Assembly: GCA_902785695.1 (NCBI GenBank)
Contig: CACZZQ010000022.1
Span: 1-34,864, forward strand
Length of the DNA: 34,864 nt
Direction: 5' to 3'
DNA from: an uncultured Prevotellaceae bacterium
GTDB taxonomy: Bacteria; Bacteroidota; Bacteroidia; Bacteroidales; Bacteroidaceae
Positions within the stretch are counted from its first letter, which is position 1, and each line of letters begins with the position of its first letter. The position numbers were made by a program, and so were the translations under genes. Below the pieces are notes generated by a model that worked only from the letters and a program-made list of their open reading frames with translations, searched no databases and was not told the origin of the DNA. Positions 27,754-34,864 of the stretch are shown one piece after another.

Positions 27754-28452
27754 ATGGAAGACAAACTGAAAATCTTGCTTTGCGAGGACGATGAGAACCT
27801 CGGAATGCTGTTGCGTGAGTATTTGGCAGCCAAAGGCTATGAGGCAGAGCTCTGCCCCGATGGTGAAGCTGGTTTCAAGGCTTTTATGAAGACCAAGTTC
27901 GATATCTGCGTACTCGATGTGATGATGCCTAAGAAAGACGGCTTTACGCTGGCTCAGGAGATCCGCAGTGCCAATGCAGAGATACCTATTATCTTCCTGA
28001 CAGCCAAGACACTGAAGGAAGACATCCTCGAAGGTTTCAAGATTGGTGCCGACGACTATATCACCAAGCCCTTCTCTATGGAGGAGCTCGTATTCCGTAT
28101 TGAGGCCATTCTACGCCGAGTTCGTGGAAAGAAGAACAAGGAGTCAACGCTCTATCACATCGGCCAGTTCGTATTCGACACACAAAAGCAATTGCTTACT
28201 CTGGGTGATCGCCAGACCAAGCTGACCACCAAGGAGAACGAACTGCTGGCTCTGCTCTGTTCTCATGCTAACGAGATTCTTCAGCGCGATTTCGCCCTGA
28301 AGACCATCTGGATTGACGACAACTACTTCAATGCACGCTCTATGGATGTGTATATCACCAAACTGCGCAAGCATCTGAAGGACGATCCCCAGATTGAGAT
28401 TATCAACATTCACGGAAAGGGCTACAAACTCATTACGCCAGAAGAGGATTAA
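27754..28452 (+). CDS. rprY: OmpR/PhoB-family response regulator, RprY-like
   Basis: A 232-residue transcription regulator. The receiver domain (residues 1-120) has the acidic pocket CEDD at 10-13, the phosphoacceptor Asp55 in CVLDVMMPKKDG, Thr83 and Lys105 in YITKPFSMEEL. The C-terminal winged helix (about 132-230) has TTKENELLALLCSHAN, the recognition-helix region NYFNARSMDVYITKLRKHLK and the wing INIHGKGYKLI. The partner kinase is encoded directly upstream. The penicillin-binding protein gene starts 6 bases after its stop and is therefore in the same transcript; whether it is also a target is inference. Confidence 0.9.
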   Translation: MEDKLKILLCEDDENLGMLLREYLAAKGYEAELCPDGEAGFKAFMKTKFDICVLDVMMPKKDGFTLAQEIRSANAEIPIIFLTAKTLKEDILEGFKIGADDYITKPFSMEELVFRIEAILRRVRGKKNKESTLYHIGQFVFDTQKQLLTLGDRQTKLTTKENELLALLCSHANEILQRDFALKTIWIDDNYFNARSMDVYITKLRKHLKDDPQIEIINIHGKGYKLITPEED

Positions 28453-28458
28453 CAGCCC

Positions 28459-30798
28459 ATGAGAAAATGGATCTTAGCTCTGATATGGACAGCACTCCTC
28501 GTGTTAGTTATTGGCGCGGGGGTGTGCTTTTGGGCCATATCAGAAGGTAAAATCGGCTATATGCCTCCTATTGAAGACCTACAGAACCCCATCAACCGTT
28601 ATGCCACTCAGGTGTATTCGGCTGATGGGCAGCTGATGGGTACATGGAGCATGAGCCGCGAAAACCGAGTGATGGTGGATTATTCAGAAATATCTCCCTC
28701 ACTTATCCAGGCACTTGTTGCCACAGAGGACGAACGCTTCTACGAACATTCCGGCATAGACTTCTACGCCTTAGGGCGAGCCGTCATCAAGCGCGGATTG
28801 TTAAGACAGAAGAATGCCGGTGGTGGTTCTACCATCACCCAGCAGTTGGCAAAGCAACTCTTCTCCGAGACTGCTCATTCCACGATGGAGCGAGCCCTGC
28901 AAAAGCCCATCGAATGGGTCATTGCCGTGAAGCTGGAGCGTAACTATACGAAGGACGAGATCATCGCTATGTATCTCAATTACTTCGATTTCCTCCACAA
29001 TGCCGTAGGCATCAAGACAGCTGCCAACACCTATTTTTCCAAAGAGCCTTCGGAACTGACGGCCACAGAAAGTGCAACACTTGTTGGCCTCTGCAAGAAC
29101 CCGTCGTATTTTAACCCTGTAAGATATCCCGAGCGTTCGCTGGAACGACGAAATGTCGTATTAGGTCAGATGTTGAAAGCCGGCTATCTCACACGGGAAG
29201 AGTTCGACAGCTGCCGTCAGGTGCCTTTGAACCTGCGGTTCCATGTTGCTGACCACAACGATGGCGAGGCCACCTATTTCCGCGATTTTCTGCGCCGTTA
29301 TATGACGGCCAAAAAACCCGTCAGGAGCGACTATCCTGAATGGAACCACGTGAAATTCCACATGGATTCACTGTATTGGGAAAGCGATCCTCTGTATGGC
29401 TGGTGCAATAAGAACGTGAAGCGTAACGGCGAGAAATACAACATCTATACCGACGGTCTGAAGGTCTACACTACCATTGACTCTCGTCTTCAGCACTATG
29501 CAGAGCAAGCTTGCCACGAGCATATTGTGAACTATCTGCAGCCTGAGTTCAACAAGAGCAACCGTTCAAAGCCCAATGCGCCCTATTCCCGAAATCTCTC
29601 ACAGGCTGATATTCAAAAGATCCTGCAAAGGAACGTGCGACAGTCAGAGCGCTACAGAGTGATGAAGAACAATGGCTGTACCGATGAAGAAATCAACCGT
29701 GCATTTGCCACGCCTGTACCCATGACAGTATTCACCTATCATGGCGAGAAGGACACTACGATGACCCCCATGGACTCCATCCGCTACTACAAGTCGTTTC
29801 TGCGCACAGGCTTCTACAGCATGGAGCCCCGCACAGGTGCCGTAAAGGCCTATGTCGGAGGTCTCAACTTCCAGTATTTCGCCTATGACATGGCTACAGA
29901 AGGCCGCCGTCAGGTAGGTTCTACTATCAAGCCCTTCCTCTATTCCCTGGCTATGGAGAATGGCATGACACCTTGCGACGAAGTGCCAAACATTCAGGAG
30001 ACCTACATGGTCAACGGGCAGCCTTGGACCCCACGCAATGGCAGTCGGGCTCGCTATGGTGAGATGGTCACCTTGAAATGGGGGCTTCAGCAGTCAAACA
30101 ACTGGATATCTGCTTACCTTATGATGCACCGTCTGACACCCTCAGGTTTCGTGACCCTGCTCAACAACTACGGCATCCGAAATCCGGAGATCGTACCCTC
30201 GCCAGCCCTTTGTCTGGGTCCTTGCGAAATCACCGTTGCCGAGATGGCCAGTGCCTATACGGCATTCGTCAACCACGGCATCCGCTCAGCTCCCATGTAT
30301 GTCACCAAGATTGTTGACAACGAGGGCAACGTGCTGGCAGAGTTCAAGCCGCGTTTGAACGAAGTGATTAGCGGCTTGGCAGCCGATAAGATGCTCTATA
30401 TGCTCCGTGCCGTTGTCGACGGAGGTACTGCTGGTCGTTTGCGCTTCCGTTATAAACTGACGGCACCGCTTGGCGGCAAGACAGGTACCACCAATTCCAA
30501 CAGCGACGGCTGGTTTATGGGAGTAACCCCTAAGCTGGTGTCTGCCTGCTGGGTAGGAGGCGACGATCGCGACATCCACTTTGACTCTATGGCCTATGGT
30601 CAGGGAGCCTCTATGGCACTGCCTATATTCGCTCTTTATATGAAGAGTGTCTACGCAGACCCCACACTCCCCTATTCACAGGAAGACCAATTCGATATTC
30701 CTTCCGACTTCGACCCCTGCCATAGCGAGGATGATATGCAAATTGTCGACGGACCGGAAGACAGTGAAGAGGCAGTTATGCAACAGATTTTCAACTAA
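28459..30798 (+). CDS. Class A penicillin-binding protein (PBP1A family)
   Basis: A 779-residue bifunctional peptidoglycan synthase anchored by an N-terminal helix (about residues 4-26). The GT51 glycosyltransferase domain has [14 protein letters not shown] (catalytic Glu90), [15 protein letters not shown], the [21 protein letters not shown] stretch and LYLN-like AMYLNYFDF. The transpeptidase domain has the nucleophile Ser488 in [14 protein letters not shown] at 546-548 and KTGTT from 674. The acidic tail (about 740-779, rich in Glu and Asp) is probably a periplasmic extension. It is 6 bases after rprY and 20 bases before ilvD, which points to one transcript. The protein polymerises glycan strands and cross-links them. 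Confidence 0.94.
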   Translation: MRKWILALIWTALLVLVIGAGVCFWAISEGKIGYMPPIEDLQNPINRYATQVYSADGQLMGTWSMSRENRVMVDYSEISPSLIQALVATEDERFYEHSGIDFYALGRAVIKRGLLRQKNAGGGSTITQQLAKQLFSETAHSTMERALQKPIEWVIAVKLERNYTKDEIIAMYLNYFDFLHNAVGIKTAANTYFSKEPSELTATESATLVGLCKNPSYFNPVRYPERSLERRNVVLGQMLKAGYLTREEFDSCRQVPLNLRFHVADHNDGEATYFRDFLRRYMTAKKPVRSDYPEWNHVKFHMDSLYWESDPLYGWCNKNVKRNGEKYNIYTDGLKVYTTIDSRLQHYAEQACHEHIVNYLQPEFNKSNRSKPNAPYSRNLSQADIQKILQRNVRQSERYRVMKNNGCTDEEINRAFATPVPMTVFTYHGEKDTTMTPMDSIRYYKSFLRTGFYSMEPRTGAVKAYVGGLNFQYFAYDMATEGRRQVGSTIKPFLYSLAMENGMTPCDEVPNIQETYMVNGQPWTPRNGSRARYGEMVTLKWGLQQSNNWISAYLMMHRLTPSGFVTLLNNYGIRNPEIVPSPALCLGPCEITVAEMASAYTAFVNHGIRSAPMYVTKIVDNEGNVLAEFKPRLNEVISGLAADKMLYMLRAVVDGGTAGRLRFRYKLTAPLGGKTGTTNSNSDGWFMGVTPKLVSACWVGGDDRDIHFDSMAYGQGASMALPIFALYMKSVYADPTLPYSQEDQFDIPSDFDPCHSEDDMQIVDGPEDSEEAVMQQIFN

Positions 30799-30817
30799 CA
30801 CAAAAGATATAGAAGAA

Positions 30818-32668
30818 ATGAAACATCAACTGAGAAGCAGCGTCTGCACTGAAGGCAGACGAATGGCTGGCGCTCGCGCCCTCTGGGTAGCGAACGGCAT
30901 GAAACGCGAACAGTTTGGCAAACCTATCATAGCCATAGTGAACTCATTTACACAGTTCGTGCCCGGTCATACCCATCTGCACGAGATTGGTCAGATTGTG
31001 AAGGCAGAGATTGAGAAACTGGGATGCTATGCAGCAGAGTTCAACACCATTGCCGTTGATGACGGTATTGCTATGGGTCACGACGGTATGCTCTACTCGT
31101 TGCCCTCACGCGACATCATTGCCGACTCTGTAGAGTATATGGTGAATGCACACAAGGCAGATGCTATGGTGTGCATCAGCAACTGCGACAAGGTTACGCC
31201 TGGTATGCTGATGGCTGCCATGCGACTGAATATCCCTGCCGTCTTCGTCAGTGGCGGACCTATGGAGGCCGGTAAGGTGAACGGTGAGAATGCCGACCTG
31301 ATTACGGCTATGATTAAGGGGGGCGACCCTACCGTCAGCGACGAGGAACTGGAAGTGATTGAACACAGTGCCTGTCCCGGTTGTGGTGCTTGCTCTGGTA
31401 TGTTCACCGCCAACTCCATGAACTCGCTGACAGAGGCTTTGGGCTTCTCGCTGCCTGGCAACGGTAGTATCCTGGCTACGCACGTAAACCGTGTGCAACT
31501 CTTCCGTGATGCCGCCAAACTGATTGTGAAGAATGCCTTCGCCTATTACGAGGACGGCGACGACTCCGTTCTGCCTCGCAGTATCGCTACCCGTCAGGCT
31601 TTCCTCAACGCTATGACGCTGGATATTGCCATGGGTGCCTCTACCAATACCGTACTTCACCTCTTGGCTGTGGCTCAGGAAGGTGGCGTGGACTTCAAGA
31701 TGAGCGATATTGATGCCCTTTCGCGAAAAGTGCCTTTCCTCTGCAAACTGGCTCCCAACTGGCAGAAGTATTCTATCCAGGAAGAGAACCGTGCAGGCGG
31801 TATCCTGGGTATCCTGGGCGAGTTGGCAAAGGGCAACCTGCTTGACCTCAGCTGCAAGCGTGTGAACGGTGCCACTTTGGGCGAGGATATTGTAAAGTAT
31901 AGCATTGTTGGCTTGGAGTTTGAGGACGGAAAAATCGTAAATAGTAAATCGTCAAACAGTAAATGTCTTGACCCAGAGGCCGACCGTATCTATCACAGTG
32001 CTCCTGCCGGCAAGTTCTCTACCAAGATGGGCTCACAGGATACACGTTGGGAGAGTCTGGATACCGACCGTGCAAACGGATGTATCCGTGATATCGAACA
32101 TTCCTACACCAAGGATGGCGGTATGGCTGTCCTCTTTGGAAATATTGCACAGGACGGTTGCGTGGTGAAGACTGCCGGTGTGGCTCCAGAGTTGTGGCAT
32201 TTCGAAGGCCCCGCAGTGGTATTCGACTCTCAGGAAGACGCCTGCGAGGGTATCCTTGGTGGTAAGGTGAAGAAAGGCGACTGCGTGGTCATCACCCACG
32301 AAGGTCCAAAGGGCGGTCCTGGTATGCAGGAGATGCTCTACCCCACCTCATACATCAAGTCTATGCACATGGGTAAGGAGTGCGCCCTCATTACCGACGG
32401 ACGCTTCTCTGGCGGTACCAGCGGACTCTCTATCGGACACATCTCGCCCGAGGCAGCTTCAGGCGGCAACATTGGAAAGATCAAGGATGGCGACATCATC
32501 GAAATCGATATCCCCAACCGTTCTATCAACGTACGCCTCTCAGACGAGGAGCTCGCTGCCCGTCCGCAGCAGCCCCTGAAGCGCAACCGAGTGGTCAGCA
32601 AGGCACTGCGTGCATACGCCCAAAGCGTCGCTTCTGCCGATAAGGGTGGCGTGAGAATCATCGACTAA
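30818..32668 (+). CDS. ilvD: Dihydroxy-acid dehydratase
   Basis: Dehydrates 2,3-dihydroxy-isovalerate and 2,3-dihydroxy-3-methylvalerate, the last shared step before valine/leucine and isoleucine. The 616-residue length equals that of well-known IlvD proteins. Iron-sulfur ligands are visible: Cys123 in [12 protein letters not shown] and the cluster motif [19 protein letters not shown]; the C-terminal [23 protein letters not shown] is a family signature. ATG 30818 is chosen because [23 protein letters not shown] is the normal N-terminus and AGAAGAA precedes it; the open frame upstream overlaps the PBP gene. Oddity: residues about 371-383 ([11 protein letters not shown]) come from a period-7 repeat. 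No promoter was seen before it, so it probably depends on transcription from rprX. Confidence 0.95.
   Translation: MKHQLRSSVCTEGRRMAGARALWVANGMKREQFGKPIIAIVNSFTQFVPGHTHLHEIGQIVKAEIEKLGCYAAEFNTIAVDDGIAMGHDGMLYSLPSRDIIADSVEYMVNAHKADAMVCISNCDKVTPGMLMAAMRLNIPAVFVSGGPMEAGKVNGENADLITAMIKGGDPTVSDEELEVIEHSACPGCGACSGMFTANSMNSLTEALGFSLPGNGSILATHVNRVQLFRDAAKLIVKNAFAYYEDGDDSVLPRSIATRQAFLNAMTLDIAMGASTNTVLHLLAVAQEGGVDFKMSDIDALSRKVPFLCKLAPNWQKYSIQEENRAGGILGILGELAKGNLLDLSCKRVNGATLGEDIVKYSIVGLEFEDGKIVNSKSSNSKCLDPEADRIYHSAPAGKFSTKMGSQDTRWESLDTDRANGCIRDIEHSYTKDGGMAVLFGNIAQDGCVVKTAGVAPELWHFEGPAVVFDSQEDACEGILGGKVKKGDCVVITHEGPKGGPGMQEMLYPTSYIKSMHMGKECALITDGRFSGGTSGLSIGHISPEAASGGNIGKIKDGDIIEIDIPNRSINVRLSDEELAARPQQPLKRNRVVSKALRAYAQSVASADKGGVRIID
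31933..31964. repeat. Degenerate heptamer repeat AATCGTA inside ilvD
   Basis: Units AATCGTA, AATAGTA, AATCGTC, then an eight-base variant AAACAGTA and a partial unit. They translate as part of [13 protein letters not shown], a variable Ser/Asn/Lys-rich loop between conserved blocks of IlvD. Confidence 0.65.
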
Positions 32669-32691
32669 ATCAGGTGCAAGTCACCGTAAAA

Positions 32692-32737
32692 GGCTCTTCG
32701 TCAAACTTTTCAACCAAAATGACGAAGAGCCGTTTTT
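32692..32737 (+). terminator. Intrinsic terminator after ilvD
   Basis: A perfect 12-bp stem GGCTCTTCGTCA (32692-32703) with TGACGAAGAGCC (32720-32731) and a 16-base loop is followed by GTTTTT (32732-32737). It closes the rprX-rprY-PBP-ilvD unit. Confidence 0.92.
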
Positions 32738-32783
32738 ATTTCTCCATATATCATTCATGGAAAACTGATAGTACCCATAGCAT

Positions 32784-32959
32784 GGTCACAGAAAAGCCAA
32801 GGCGCGGTCATGCGGAGACCAAGGCGCGGTCATGCGGAGACCAAGGCGCGGTCATGTGGAGACCAAGGCGCGGTCATCCGATGACCAATGCCTGGTCATG
32901 CGATAACCAATGCCTGGTCATGCGATGACCAATGCCTGGTCATTAAATGACCAGATTTT
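32784..32959. repeat. Eight-unit 22-bp tandem repeat built of GGTCAT/ATGACC dyads
   Basis: Eight consecutive 22-base units with no spacers begin at 32784, 32806, 32828, 32850, 32872, 32894, 32916 and 32938. All start GGTCA. Units 2-4 have the form GGTCATGNGGAGACC then AAGGCGC; units 5-7 have GGTCAT-N3-ATGACC (one A change in unit 6) then AATGCCT; unit 8 keeps the perfect dyad but ends AGATTTT; unit 1 is degenerate. A further decayed half-unit follows to about 32976. The period is close to two DNA helical turns, so the dyads face one side of the helix. It lies between the ilvD terminator and the gdhA promoter. Confidence 0.92.
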
Positions 32960-33172
32960 GGTACAAAAACTGGTCAATGTACTATCGGTTTTCAATGAAA
33001 TTAACTAAATGCCAACAAAATCTATAAGAATGATGTGAACATGGTATATGATATGCTGAAAAAGAACAGCACGACAAATGGCTGTAAGAAGTACAATCTC
33101 TTGACATAAGTCAATTATTTGCACAGCAAACTGTCAAAAAGATAGTTTTTTGATAAAAAAAACGATAAAATG
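32960..33172. other. AT-rich spacer before the gdhA promoter
   Basis: No gene or clear structure is supported here. A 22-codon frame (33041-33109, beginning MVYDMLKKN) is open but has no recognised homology or start signal. The last 40 bases are very A/T-rich (33140-33170) and could act as an upstream promoter element. Confidence 0.5.
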
Positions 33173-33203
33173 TTTGGTAATTCGATTTTTTGCTTTACCT
33201 TTG
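33173..33203 (+). promoter_or_regulatory. Promoter of gdhA
   Basis: TTTG (33173-33176), 19-base spacer, TACCTTTG (33196-33203): a full match to the Bacteroidota consensus, preceded by an A/T-rich stretch. Transcription would start near 33210, about 50 bases before the gdhA ATG. Confidence 0.82.
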
Positions 33204-33260
33204 CAACCGAAATTTAAAAATCACTATTAGTTCAACATTAAAATTAAAAGGTAAAAGATT

Positions 33261-34598
33261 ATGAATGCAGCACAAGTTGTAGAGCAGCTGAAACAGCGCT
33301 TCCCTAACGAGCCCGAGTACATTCAGGCCGTAAGTCAGGTACTTCCCACCATTGAGGAAGAGTACAACAAGCACCCCGAGTTTGAAAAGAGCAACCTGAT
33401 CGAGCGTCTTTGCATCCCCGATCGCGTGATTGAGTTCCGCGTTACTTGGACAGACGACAAGGGTAATGTTCAGACAAACATGGGTTATCGCATTCAGCAC
33501 AATAACGCTATTGGCCCGTATAAAGGCGGTATCCGTTATCACAAGTCAGTAAACCTGGGTATCCTGAAGTTCCTGGCTTTCGAGCAGACCTTCAAGAACT
33601 CTCTGACAACTCTGCCTATGGGTGGTGCAAAGGGTGGTTCAGACTTCTCACCCCGTGGCAAGAGCGACGCTGAGGTGATGCGTTTCTGCCAGGCTTTCAT
33701 GAACGAGCTTTATCGTCACATTGGACCCGATGAAGACGTTCCCGCCGGTGACATCGGCGTAGGTGGCCGTGAGGTTGGCTATCTGTTTGGTCAATACAAG
33801 AAACTGACCCATCAGTTCCAGGGTGTGCTCACCGGTAAGGGCATCCAGTTCGGCGGTTCTCTGATTCGTCCTGAGGCTACTGGTTACGGTACCGTTTACT
33901 TCCTCGTTTCTATGCTGGCTACTCGCGGCATCGAGCTTGCAGGCAAGAAGGTTCTGATTTCTGGTGCAGGTAACGTGGCTCAGTATGCTGCTGAGAAGTG
34001 TCTGCAGTTGGGTGCTATCCCCATGACTATGTCAGACTCTGACGGTTACATCTACGATCCGGACGGTATCACACGTGAGAAGCTCGACTACATCATGGAG
34101 CTGAAGAACGTAGAGCGCGGACGTATTAAGGAATATGTACAGGAGTATCCTACAGCTAAGTACTACGAGGGCAAGCGTCCTTGGTACGAGAAGGCCGACA
34201 TCGCTCTGCCTTGCGCAACTCAGAACGAGATCAACGCAGACGAGGCTCAGGCTCTGGTGGACAACGGTATCATAGCAGTTGCCGAGGGTGCAAATATGCC
34301 TACCCTCCCCGAGGCTATCAAGATTTTCCAGAACGCCAAGCTGCTCTACTCTCCTGGTAAGGCTTCTAACGCCGGTGGTGTGTCAGTATCTGGTCTTGAG
34401 ATGTCACAGAACTCTGAGCGTCTGAGCTGGACTGCCAAGGAGGTTGACGACTATCTGAAGCGCATCATGAACGACATTCACGAGAACTGCGTGAAGTACG
34501 GTACAGAGAAAGACGGCTACATCAACTACGTGAAGGGTGCCAACGTAGCAGGCTTCATGAAGGTTGCCAAGGCCATGATGGCTCAGGGCATCGTATAA
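33261..34598 (+). CDS. gdhA: Glutamate dehydrogenase, probably NADP-dependent
   Basis: Reductive amination of 2-oxoglutarate to glutamate, the main ammonium assimilation step in many Bacteroidota. It has 445 residues, as in the hexameric bacterial class. Substrate-binding GPYKGGIRYH (Lys88) and the catalytic Lys124 in LPMGGAKGGSDFSPRGKSD are visible, with DVPAGDIGVGGREVGYLFG, then the Rossmann nucleotide-binding loop ISGAGNVAQYAAEK and the C-terminal KASNAGGVSVSGLEMSQNSERLSW. The SDSDGYIYDPDGI stretch after the Rossmann motif fits the NADP-type enzymes, but cofactor preference is inference. It is a single-gene transcript with its own strong promoter and terminator. Its last codons and stop are the first bases of a 50-bp tandem repeat. 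Confidence 0.96.
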   Translation: MNAAQVVEQLKQRFPNEPEYIQAVSQVLPTIEEEYNKHPEFEKSNLIERLCIPDRVIEFRVTWTDDKGNVQTNMGYRIQHNNAIGPYKGGIRYHKSVNLGILKFLAFEQTFKNSLTTLPMGGAKGGSDFSPRGKSDAEVMRFCQAFMNELYRHIGPDEDVPAGDIGVGGREVGYLFGQYKKLTHQFQGVLTGKGIQFGGSLIRPEATGYGTVYFLVSMLATRGIELAGKKVLISGAGNVAQYAAEKCLQLGAIPMTMSDSDGYIYDPDGITREKLDYIMELKNVERGRIKEYVQEYPTAKYYEGKRPWYEKADIALPCATQNEINADEAQALVDNGIIAVAEGANMPTLPEAIKIFQNAKLLYSPGKASNAGGVSVSGLEMSQNSERLSWTAKEVDDYLKRIMNDIHENCVKYGTEKDGYINYVKGANVAGFMKVAKAMMAQGIV

Positions 34599-34699
34599 GC
34601 TCGACGAAGTCAAGGTTATACACGATGATGTTTCACAGCATCGTATAAGCTCGACGAAGTCAAGGTTATACACGATGATGTTTCACAGCATCGTATAAG
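34588..34699. repeat. 50-bp tandem duplication starting in the gdhA stop region
   Basis: Two identical 50-base units (34588-34637, 34638-34687) and a 12-base partial third (34688-34699). Each starts GCATCGTATAAGCTCGACGA; in the first unit the bases ATC GTA TAA are the last two codons and stop of gdhA. Each unit contains an imperfect inverted repeat, CATCGTATAA against TTATACACGATG (two extra bases), with a small CTCGAC/GTCAAG hairpin inside, so each could fold as one long stem-loop in the gdhA 3' UTR. Confidence 0.93.
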
Positions 34700-34730
34700 T
34701 CTATTGCCAACACAAATAGTTTTATAACTG

Positions 34731-34767
34731 AAAGACTCGCTACAAAATAGTAGCGAGTCTTTTTTTT
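34731..34767 (+). terminator. Intrinsic terminator of gdhA
   Basis: A perfect 11-bp stem AGACTCGCTAC (34733-34743) with GTAGCGAGTCT (34750-34760), six-base loop AAAATA, followed by a run of T to 34767 and preceded by AA that can extend the stem. Confidence 0.93.
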
Positions 34768-34822
34768 ATTGTTGTCCGCTAAACTTTGATCCCTCTCGCA
34801 CGTGCGCGCATAAAGAAAATTT

Positions 34823-34854
34823 GGGCTGAGTCTCGCATGAGATTCAGCCCTTTT
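34823..34854. terminator. Second hairpin near the right edge, orientation unclear
   Basis: GGGCTGAGTCTC (34823-34834) and GAGATTCAGCCC (34839-34850) form a 12-bp stem with one G-T pair and a GCAT loop, followed by TTTT. On the other strand the stem is followed by AAATTTTC. Because gdhA already has a terminator, this may end a leftward gene outside the window or belong to a leader starting at about 34770. Confidence 0.5.
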
Positions 34855-34864
34855 GGTTATCTTT

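Noticed and set aside
30647-30817. N-terminal extension of ilvD overlapping the PBP gene
   Set aside because: The 57 extra residues are the PBP gene read in another frame; the IlvD homology starts at 30818.
32674-32928. Reading frame of 84 codons across the 22-bp repeats
   Set aside because: The 22-base period cycles through all three frames and gives a repetitive peptide; no start signal. The array is better explained as non-coding dyads.
32784-32959. CRISPR array
   Set aside because: Units are contiguous with no variable spacers and there are no cas genes.
33041-33109. Small ORF beginning MVYDMLKKN
   Set aside because: Only 22 codons, no recognisable family, no promoter or start region; it may be a gene remnant but nothing supports it.
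34588-34699. Attachment sites of an integrated element at the gdhA end
   Set aside because: Direct repeats that restore a gene end are typical of att sites, but the copies are adjacent with nothing between them and no integrase is in the window. Kept only as one explanation of the repeat.

Overview
The window looks like a chromosomal segment of a Bacteroidota bacterium, most probably a Bacteroidales member close to Prevotella/Segatella. This rests on five clear promoter-like sites of the Bacteroidota form TTTG - 19 to 20 bases - TAnnTTTG, on A-rich rather than Shine-Dalgarno-like start regions, on RprX/RprY- and GluP-like proteins, and on intergenic repeats of a kind I associate with that order. 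No transposase, integrase, CRISPR array or tRNA was recognised. The gene content is housekeeping and biosynthetic; the unusual material is in regulatory and repeat DNA.

Layout. (1) 1-402: a leftward consensus promoter feeding a leader that runs off the left edge (possibly an rRNA operon leader), and a rightward promoter for an MscS-type channel (403-2748). (2) 2764-9152, minus strand: an amino-acid operon read as promoter, short Ile/Leu-rich leader ORF, terminator/antiterminator hairpins, leuA, leuC, leuD, a LeuA/CimA-family synthase, leuB. Adjacent genes overlap or nearly touch. The leader (five Ile and three Leu among 21 codons, four consecutive ATT) and a precise alternative pairing make this a convincing transcription attenuator. 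(3) 9193-17194, minus strand: a tightly packed series cstA, small outer-membrane beta-barrel, nadC, C69 dipeptidase, ettA, truA, EamA transporter, with a consensus promoter at the cstA end. (4) 17257-20475, plus strand: grpE, dnaJ, folC, with a sigma-54-like motif just before grpE. (5) 20454-24183: galactose uptake and activation genes galM, gluP, galK. (6) 24184-26002: a large inverted repeat, a two-TM hypothetical and a MORN-GH25 lysozyme-like protein. (7) 26105-32737: rprX, rprY, a class A penicillin-binding protein and ilvD in one close-packed unit ending at a strong terminator. (8) 32784-34864: an eight-unit 22-bp dyad repeat array, the gdhA promoter, gdhA, a 50-bp tandem duplication that starts inside the gdhA stop region, a terminator and a further hairpin.

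How it fits together. LeuA, LeuCD and LeuB make the leucine precursor. If the second synthase is citramalate synthase, the same LeuCD and LeuB would also make 2-oxobutyrate for isoleucine, which explains an isoleucine-rich leader. IlvD acts in both branched-chain pathways but sits in the cell-envelope unit. GdhA supplies glutamate, the amino donor. The strongest leads for follow-up are the leu attenuator, the 22-bp dyad array, the 50-bp repeat at the gdhA end, and period-7 repeats that have entered at least two, probably three, protein-coding genes.
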